NCBI GenBank assembly: GCA_903928285.1
Contig: CAIYQH010000316.1
Coordinates: 1 to 5,340 of the forward strand
Origin: an uncultured Bacteroidales bacterium
Lineage (GTDB): Bacteria > Bacteroidota > Bacteroidia > Bacteroidales > FEN-979
DNA length: 5,340 bases
Reading direction: 5' to 3'
Made by a program: the position numbers and the translations under genes. This document shows positions 1 to 4,322 of this stretch, in pieces. Position 1 is the first letter of the stretch, and each line of letters starts with the position of its first letter. The notes beneath the pieces are model-generated. The model searched no databases and had not been told where the DNA came from. It saw only the letters and a list, made by a program, of their open reading frames with translations.

Positions 1-63
1 CCTTCGTTCAAGCCGGCCAAAACCTTCGTAAATAAAGTCAAATCACACGTAAAAGTGAAGTAA
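1..63 (+). CDS. HU/IHF-family DNA-binding protein, C-terminal tail (5' truncated by window)
   Basis: Frame 1 is open from the window edge to a TAA at 61-63 and encodes 20 residues that begin PSFKPAKTF and end in a Lys/Val-rich tail (VKVK). A proline followed by 'FKPAK' and a short basic tail is the usual end of Bacteroidota HU/IHF-like proteins, small dimeric DNA-benders that compact the chromosome; this is knowledge of the family, since the DNA-binding arms lie outside the window. The next gene starts 21 bases after the stop on the same strand. From memory, an HU-like gene followed by a tiny basic protein gene and an RNase E/G gene is a recurring order in Bacteroidota, which supports the call. 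Only the tail is visible, so paralogue and function cannot be refined. Confidence 0.8.
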   Translation, partial: PSFKPAKTFVNKVKSHVKVK

Positions 64-84
64 TAACTTCTAAGCTGATTTATT

Positions 85-174
85 ATGCCAAGTGGTAAGA
101 AAAGAAAGAGACATAAGATGGCAACGCACAAACGGAAAAAACGTTTGCGCAAGAACCGACATAAGAAGAAATAG
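85..174 (+). CDS. Very small basic protein, AURKAIP1/COX24 (mS38/bS22-like) type
   Basis: ATG at 85 to TAG at 172-174 encodes 29 residues that are almost entirely Lys, Arg and His. It begins MPSGKKRKRHKMATHKRKK and ends in a run of basic residues (RHKKK). The KKRKRHKM...HKRKKRLRK pattern matches the short AURKAIP1/COX24 domain of mitochondrial mS38 and of the actinobacterial small-subunit protein bS22, which lie buried in rRNA near the decoding region. A ribosomal role here is inferred from that similarity and from the composition. It sits 21 bases after the HU-like stop and 81 bases before the RNase G start, in the order usual for Bacteroidota. No Shine-Dalgarno sequence is visible; the bases before the ATG are AT-rich, as is common in this phylum. 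It is easily missed by gene callers with a length cut-off. A function other than ribosomal RNA binding cannot be excluded. Confidence 0.85.
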   Translation: MPSGKKRKRHKMATHKRKKRLRKNRHKKK

Positions 175-210
175 CCTCCCTGCTGCTGCAATTCCTTAAG
201 TCATCCCTGT

Positions 211-231
211 GTACTGGCCTTTTGCCAGTGC
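211..231 (+). promoter_or_regulatory. Leader hairpin upstream of the RNase G gene
   Basis: GTACTGGC (211-218) and GCCAGTGC (224-231) form an 8-bp stem with one G-T wobble (212/230) around the 5-base loop CTTTT. It lies 24 bases before the RNase G start. No T-run follows the 3' arm, so it does not look like an intrinsic terminator for the upstream gene. A structured leader recalls the 5' UTR hairpins through which enterobacterial RNase E controls its own mRNA, but autoregulation here is inference only. Confidence 0.4.
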
Positions 232-255
232 TACCTCTGTAATACATGGAAAACT

Positions 256-1806
256 GTGAATAAGGAATTAATCATCAATTCGACCTCTTCGGAAGTTGAA
301 ATCGCCTTACTTGAAGATAAGCTTCTTGTAGAATTAAACAAAGAGAGATCCAACAACGAATATTCTGTTGGCGATATCTACCTTGGCAAGATCAAAAAGA
401 TCATGCCAGGGTTGAATGCTGCCTTCGTGGATGTTGGTTATGAGAAGGATGCCTTTTTGCACTACCTCGACCTTGGACCTCAGATCCAGACGCTGCTGAA
501 TTATATCAAGGCAGGCCAGTCGGGAAACGGGGCTCCTTTATCCATTGGCGATTTCGAACTGGAACCCGACATTCAGAAAACGGGTAAAATAGCCCAGGTG
601 CTAAAACCCAACAGTAATATTGTTGTGCAGATCGCCAAGGAGCCGATTTCAACCAAGGGACCCCGCGTCACCTCGGAGATCGCCTTTGCCGGGCGGTTTC
701 TGGTACTGATCCCCTTCTCCGACAAGATCTCGGTATCACAGAAGATCAAGAGCAGCGAGGAGCGCAACCGGTTAAAACGGTTGATAACCAGCATTAAACC
801 AAGAAATTGCGGAATCATCATCAGGACGGTAGCCGAGAACAAACTCGTTGCCGACCTCGATTCTGATCTGCGCAGTCTTTACAAGCGCTGGGAGATCATC
901 ACCCAGAAGCTGGCTACTGCCAAGCCTCCGCAGAAGATAATCGGCGAAATCGACCGTACCTCCACCATCCTGCGCGATGCCCTCAACGAATCGTTCAACA
1001 ACATCGTGGTCAACGACCAGGTGCTGTATGACGATATCAGGACCTACATCCAGCGGATCGTGCCCGACAAGGTCAGCATTGTCAAGCTTCACACGGGCAA
1101 GGTTCCCATTTTCGACCAGTTCGGGATCGACAAACAGATCAAGAATTCGTTTGGCAAGATCGTCACCATCCGCAGCGGCACCTACCTGGTGATCGAGCAT
1201 ACGGAGGCGATGCACGTGATCGACATCAACAGCGGTCACCGCGTAAACCAGGACCAGAACCAGGAGACCAACGCCCTGGAGGTGAACCTCGAAGCTGCCA
1301 CGGAGGTGGCCCGCCAGTTGCGTTTGCGCGACATGGGAGGCATCATCGTGATCGATTTTATCGACATGGTCCAGGGACTCAACAGGAGGAAGCTTTTCGA
1401 AAAGCTGCGCGATGAGATGAAACGCGACCGTGCCAAGCATTCGATCCTGCCGCCGAGCAAGTTCGGCCTGGTGCAGATCACCCGGCAGCGCGTACGGCCC
1501 GAGATGAACGTGCAGATTCTCGAAAAATGCCCCGCCTGCGACGGCACCGGCCAGATCAGGCCCACCATCCTGCTCACCGACGATATCGAGAACAACCTCG
1601 GCTACCTCATCCGCGAGCAGAATGAAAAAAACCTCACACTTTTGGTGCATCCCTACGTTTACGCCTTCCTCACCCACGGTATTTTCAACTTCCGTTGGAA
1701 ATGGTGGCGTAAGTTCGGCCAGCGCGTCACGATCAAAACCCAGAATGCCTCGCACTTCCTCGAGTACCACTTCTTTAATAAGAATGGGGATGAGATTAAG
1801 ATGTAG
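256..1806 (+). CDS. rng: Ribonuclease E/G family endoribonuclease (RNase G)
   Basis: This 516-residue cytoplasmic single-strand endoribonuclease acts in rRNA maturation and mRNA turnover. An S1 RNA-binding domain starts near residue 37 (SVGDIYLGKIKKIMPGLNA AFVDVG). R190-T191, in GIIIRT, matches the 5'-monophosphate sensor. The catalytic core follows: D323 in VIDINSGHR and D367 in IVIDFIDM correspond to the two Mg-binding Asp residues of E. coli RNase E (D303, D346). C425 and C428 in CPACDGTG form the zinc-link that joins subunits. The length fits a Bacteroidota RNase G; the long scaffold tail of RNase E is absent. The start is GTG at 256: in frame, no ATG/GTG/TTG lies between it and the stop of the upstream gene, and the N-terminus (NKELIIN) fits the family. 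An ATG at 246 is out of frame and stops after five codons. The last codon (ATG) and stop (TAG) form the first unit of a tandem repeat that fills the downstream spacer. The identification is secure; native substrates are not shown. Confidence 0.96.
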   Translation: MNKELIINSTSSEVEIALLEDKLLVELNKERSNNEYSVGDIYLGKIKKIMPGLNAAFVDVGYEKDAFLHYLDLGPQIQTLLNYIKAGQSGNGAPLSIGDFELEPDIQKTGKIAQVLKPNSNIVVQIAKEPISTKGPRVTSEIAFAGRFLVLIPFSDKISVSQKIKSSEERNRLKRLITSIKPRNCGIIIRTVAENKLVADLDSDLRSLYKRWEIITQKLATAKPPQKIIGEIDRTSTILRDALNESFNNIVVNDQVLYDDIRTYIQRIVPDKVSIVKLHTGKVPIFDQFGIDKQIKNSFGKIVTIRSGTYLVIEHTEAMHVIDINSGHRVNQDQNQETNALEVNLEAATEVARQLRLRDMGGIIVIDFIDMVQGLNRRKLFEKLRDEMKRDRAKHSILPPSKFGLVQITRQRVRPEMNVQILEKCPACDGTGQIRPTILLTDDIENNLGYLIREQNEKNLTLLVHPYVYAFLTHGIFNFRWKWWRKFGQRVTIKTQNASHFLEYHFFNKNGDEIKM

Positions 1807-1903
1807 GAATGCAGGAATGCGGGAATGCAGGAATGCAGGAATGAAAATAATGCAGGCAATGCAGGCAAAGCAGGCAATGCAGACAATGCAGGCAATGCAA
1901 ACA
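1801..1903 (+). repeat. Compound tandem repeat: 8-mers (ATGCAGGA) passing into 9-mers (ATGCAGGCA)
   Basis: Five 8-bp units run from 1801 to 1840: ATGTAGGA, ATGCAGGA, ATGCGGGA and two more ATGCAGGA. A 9-base junction ATGAAAATA (1841-1849) follows, then six 9-bp units (1850-1903): ATGCAGGCA twice, AAGCAGGCA, ATGCAGACA, ATGCAGGCA and ATGCAAACA. Units are contiguous and differ by single substitutions, so this is a degenerate minisatellite and not a CRISPR array. The first unit contains the RNase G stop codon. The same 9-mer family recurs after hflX and inside the minus-strand gene. All six frames through the consensus units are open, which produces spurious overlapping ORFs here. Confidence 0.93.
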
Positions 1904-1935
1904 AGACGGGATGAAGAGAAGTTGCTGTATTGCCT
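1890..1935 (+). other. Inverted repeat in the rng-trpS spacer, possible weak transcript hairpin
   Basis: AGGCAATGCA (1890-1899, the end of the 9-mer array) can pair with TGTATTGCCT (1926-1935) to give a 10-bp stem with one G-T wobble and a 26-base loop. A short T-run (1949-1952) lies 13 bases further on. The loop is long, and other copies of GGCAAT upstream could compete for the same partner, so a role as terminator or attenuator before trpS is only a possibility. Confidence 0.25.
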
Positions 1936-1948
1936 ATTGCCTAATGCC
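1928..1948 (+). repeat. Short 7-bp tandem repeat TATTGCC (three units)
   Basis: TATTGCC, TATTGCC and TAATGCC follow one another directly, then a T-run. The word is related in inverse orientation to the GGCAAT steps of the array just upstream. With three units only, it could be chance or a remnant of a longer array. It lies 38 bases before the trpS start, within the presumed leader or promoter region. Confidence 0.6.
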
Positions 1949-1969
1949 TTTTCCCTATTAATAACTTTA
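1935..1969 (+). promoter_or_regulatory. Candidate Bacteroidota-type promoter for trpS-hflX
   Basis: TAACTTTA (1962-1969) differs at one defined position from the Bacteroidota -7 consensus TAnnTTTG and lies 17 bases before the trpS ATG. An imperfect -33 element, TATTG (1935-1939), lies 22 bases upstream; the usual spacing is about 19-21. Both boxes deviate from consensus in an AT-rich stretch where such matches arise by chance. If real, the mRNA leader would be very short. Confidence 0.25.
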
Positions 1970-1986
1970 TAATTTTCAATCATTCA

Positions 1987-2982
1987 ATGGATATAGTTGT
2001 AAGTGGCGTAAGGCCTACGGGAAACCTTCATCTGGGGAATTATTTCGGGGCTTTGAAAAGTTTTATCAAGATGCAGGAGGAACATCATTGTTACTTCTTC
2101 ATTGCCGATTATCATTCGCTGACCACCCACCCGAACCCGGCCGACCTCCACGGGAATGTGAAGACCGTGCTGGTTGAGTTCCTTGCCTGCGGCCTCGACC
2201 CTGAAAAGGTAACGCTGTATGTGCAGAGCGACCTGCCCGAAACCGCAGAACTTTACCTGTTACTCAATATGAACGCCTACGTCGGCGAGCTGGAACGCTG
2301 CACCTCCTTCAAGGAGAAGATCCGCAGCCAGCCGCAGAATGTGAATGCAGGGCTGCTCACCTACCCCACCCTGATGGCCGCCGATATCATTATTCACAGG
2401 GCCCGGATGGTGCCTGTGGGTAAGGACCAGGAGCAGCACCTGGAGATGACCCGTACCTTTGCCAACAGGTTCAACCGCCTGTACAACGTGGATTATTTTC
2501 CCGAACCCGTTGCCTTTAACTTCGGCGAGAACCTGATCAAGATCCCCGGTCTGGATGGCGGTTTGAAGATGTCGAAATCGGATAATGAAAACAGCTCCAT
2601 CTTCCTGGCCGACAGCCCGGAGATGATCAGGAAAAAGGTGATGAAGGCGGTAACCGATACCGGCGCCGTTGATCCTGCACAACCCCGCTCGCAGGGGGTG
2701 AAGAATCTCTTTGACCTGATGGGCTATTTCTCAAATGCCGACACGCTCGAACATTTTGAGAACAGTTACCGGTCGGGTTCTATCCGCTATGGTGACATGA
2801 AAAAACAGCTGGCCGAAGATATCATCCTGTTCACTACTCCCTTCCGTGAAAAGATGGAGGCCCTTTATGCCGATGAACCCTACCTTCGCAAGGTGGCGGC
2901 CATGGGCGCCGAGAAGGCCCGGGCCTCGGCATCAAAGACTGTCCGTGAAGTCCGTGAAATCATCGGATTCAAACCCTTTTAA
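1987..2982 (+). CDS. trpS: Tryptophan--tRNA ligase (TrpRS)
   Basis: This 331-residue class I aminoacyl-tRNA synthetase activates Trp with ATP and charges tRNA-Trp in the cytoplasm; the length is normal for bacterial TrpRS. The N-terminus GVRPTGNLHLGNYFGAL carries the HIGH-like signature as H15-L-G-N18. The Rossmann fold includes YHSLT and the Trp-pocket segment TYPTLMAADI, where D133 matches the residue that reads the indole nitrogen in characterised TrpRS. GKDQEQH (145-151) is the next conserved block, and KMSKS (194-198) is intact. ATG 1987 is chosen because the MDIVVSGVRPTG start fits the family. No Shine-Dalgarno sequence precedes it, only an AT-rich leader. The TAA stop shares its last A with the ATG of hflX (TAATG), so the two genes are probably co-transcribed and may be translationally coupled. 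The spacer in front carries tandem repeats. All catalytic motifs are intact. Confidence 0.98.
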   Translation: MDIVVSGVRPTGNLHLGNYFGALKSFIKMQEEHHCYFFIADYHSLTTHPNPADLHGNVKTVLVEFLACGLDPEKVTLYVQSDLPETAELYLLLNMNAYVGELERCTSFKEKIRSQPQNVNAGLLTYPTLMAADIIIHRARMVPVGKDQEQHLEMTRTFANRFNRLYNVDYFPEPVAFNFGENLIKIPGLDGGLKMSKSDNENSSIFLADSPEMIRKKVMKAVTDTGAVDPAQPRSQGVKNLFDLMGYFSNADTLEHFENSYRSGSIRYGDMKKQLAEDIILFTTPFREKMEALYADEPYLRKVAAMGAEKARASASKTVREVREIIGFKPF

Positions 2983-4184
2983 TGATCGAAACAGCCCCCC
3001 TTAAAGAAACAGCCGTACTGATCGGCCTGGTCACCCATGCACAGGATCAGGAACGCACCCACGAATATCTTGACGAACTGGCCTTCCTGGTCGACACTGC
3101 CGGCGGTGTTCCTCTGAAACGCTTTGTCCAGAAAGTCGATCATGCCGACTCGAGAACCTATGTAGGCAGCGGCAAACTGAAGGAAATCCAGCTGTGGATC
3201 GGGGAAAACCCTGTGGATATGGCCGTCTTCGACGATGAACTGTCGCCCAGCCAGATCCGCAACATCGAAAATGTGCTGAAATGCCGTATCCTCGACCGTA
3301 ACAACCTGATCCTCGACATCTTTGCCCGGCGTGCCGTTACCTCCTATGCCCGTACCCAGGTGGAGCTGGCGCAGAATGAATACCTTCTGCCGCGTCTTAC
3401 CCGGATGTGGACTCACCTGGAAAAGCAACGCGGCGGCATCGGCCTGCGCGGTCCTGGAGAGCAGGAAATTGAAACCGACAGGCGGATCCTCCGTTACCGC
3501 ATCTCGCTGCTGAAGGAAAAGCTGGAGGAGATCGACAAACAAAAGGCCACCCAGCGGAAAAACCGCCGCGACATGGTCCGCGTTGCCCTGGTAGGATATA
3601 CCAACGTGGGTAAGTCGACGATTATGAACGTGCTCAGCAAGTCGGAGATATTCGCCGAAAACAAGCTCTTTGCCACCCTCGACACCACGGTTCGCAAGGT
3701 GGTCATCGAAACCCAGCCCTTTTTACTCTCAGATACCGTGGGTTTTATCAGGAAACTTCCCCATTCGCTTGTGGAATCGTTCAAATCGACCCTGGATGAG
3801 GTTCGCGAAGCCGATATTCTCCTCCATGTTGCCGATATCAGCCATCCTGCCTTTGAGGAACAAATCAATGTCGTCAGGCAGACCCTGACCGATATCAAGG
3901 CATCCGACAAGCCTACGATCATGCTTTTCAATAAAATCGATGCCTACAAGTTTGTTGAAAAGGAGGCCGATGATTTAGGACCTGTAAAAAAGGAGAACCT
4001 GACGCTTGAGGATCTTGAAAAGAGCTGGATGGCCCGGGAAAACCTGCCTTCGCTGTTCATCTCGGCCACTTCGAAACAAAATATCGATAAGCTGCGCGAA
4101 ACCCTTTACCGCGAAGTGCGGAAGATCGTGATGGTCAGGTACCCGGAGAGCCAATATGGGGTTGGGGAAGCGGCAGGCTATTGA
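2982..4184 (+). CDS. hflX: Ribosome-associated GTPase HflX
   Basis: This 400-residue protein belongs to the HflX family of the Obg-HflX GTPases, which bind the 50S subunit and split or rescue stalled ribosomes under stress. The N-terminal nucleotide-binding HflX domain (about 1-135) carries YVGSGKLKEI and DRNNLILDIFARRA. The family signature GGIGLRGPGEQEIETDRR (151-168) precedes a basic coiled-coil linker (about 168-198). The G domain is complete: G1 GYTNVGKS (205-212), G2 around T235-T236 in FATLDTTVR, G3 DTVGF (251-255), G4 NKID (317-320) and G5 SATSK (361-365). E. coli HflX has ATLDPT where this protein has ATLDTT, which does not break the switch. The ATG overlaps the trpS stop by one base, so coupled translation is likely. 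The TGA stop is followed after one base by an 11-unit 9-bp array. The last ten residues (Gly/Ala-rich) look less conserved than the rest. Confidence 0.97.
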   Translation: MIETAPLKETAVLIGLVTHAQDQERTHEYLDELAFLVDTAGGVPLKRFVQKVDHADSRTYVGSGKLKEIQLWIGENPVDMAVFDDELSPSQIRNIENVLKCRILDRNNLILDIFARRAVTSYARTQVELAQNEYLLPRLTRMWTHLEKQRGGIGLRGPGEQEIETDRRILRYRISLLKEKLEEIDKQKATQRKNRRDMVRVALVGYTNVGKSTIMNVLSKSEIFAENKLFATLDTTVRKVVIETQPFLLSDTVGFIRKLPHSLVESFKSTLDEVREADILLHVADISHPAFEEQINVVRQTLTDIKASDKPTIMLFNKIDAYKFVEKEADDLGPVKKENLTLEDLEKSWMARENLPSLFISATSKQNIDKLRETLYREVRKIVMVRYPESQYGVGEAAGY

Positions 4185-4185
4185 A

Positions 4186-4284
4186 ATGCAGGCAATGCAA
4201 ACAATGCAAACAATGCAAACAATGCAAACAATGCAAACAATGCAGGCAATGCAAACAATGCAAATAATGCAAATAATGCAGGGA
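4186..4284 (+). repeat. Tandem array of eleven 9-bp units, consensus ATGCAAACA
   Basis: Eleven contiguous 9-mers show no indels: one ATGCAGGCA, five identical ATGCAAACA, ATGCAGGCA, ATGCAAACA, two ATGCAAATA and ATGCAGGGA. Variation is limited to positions 6-8 of the unit. The array begins one base after the hflX stop and ends 38 bases before the stop codon of the convergent gene, so it fills most of the convergent spacer. No spacers, dyads or T-runs accompany it. The minus-strand reading of the units as repeated Phe-Ala-Leu is a by-product of the 9-bp period, not a protein gene. The remaining bases (4285-4322) show no terminator-like hairpin. Confidence 0.97.
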
Positions 4285-4322
4285 TGGCAAGTATTGAAGG
4301 GAAGGCAAAATCAGGGTTAGTT

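Noticed and set aside
211..231. Intrinsic terminator of the small basic protein gene
   Set aside because: The stem is good, but no T-tract follows the 3' arm, so it is listed as a leader hairpin instead.
772..1983. Long minus-strand open frame of 403 codons antisense to rng
   Set aside because: It is a shadow of the strongly supported RNase G gene, prolonged by the tandem array whose units are open in all frames. The translation has no recognisable domain and runs into low-complexity Cys-Ile-Ala repeats.
2071..2079. Extra ATGCAGGAG copy inside trpS
   Set aside because: A single unit encoding Met-Gln-Glu with no tandem neighbours is expected by chance in coding sequence.
2979..3542. Minus-strand open frame of 187 codons
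   Set aside because: It is antisense to the N-terminal part of hflX, which carries intact family signatures; it is a codon-bias shadow.
4186..4284. CRISPR array
   Set aside because: The units are 9 bp and directly adjacent with no unique spacers, and no cas genes are present.
4285..4322. Bidirectional intrinsic terminator between hflX and the convergent gene
   Set aside because: No stem-loop with a flanking T-run could be found in these bases.
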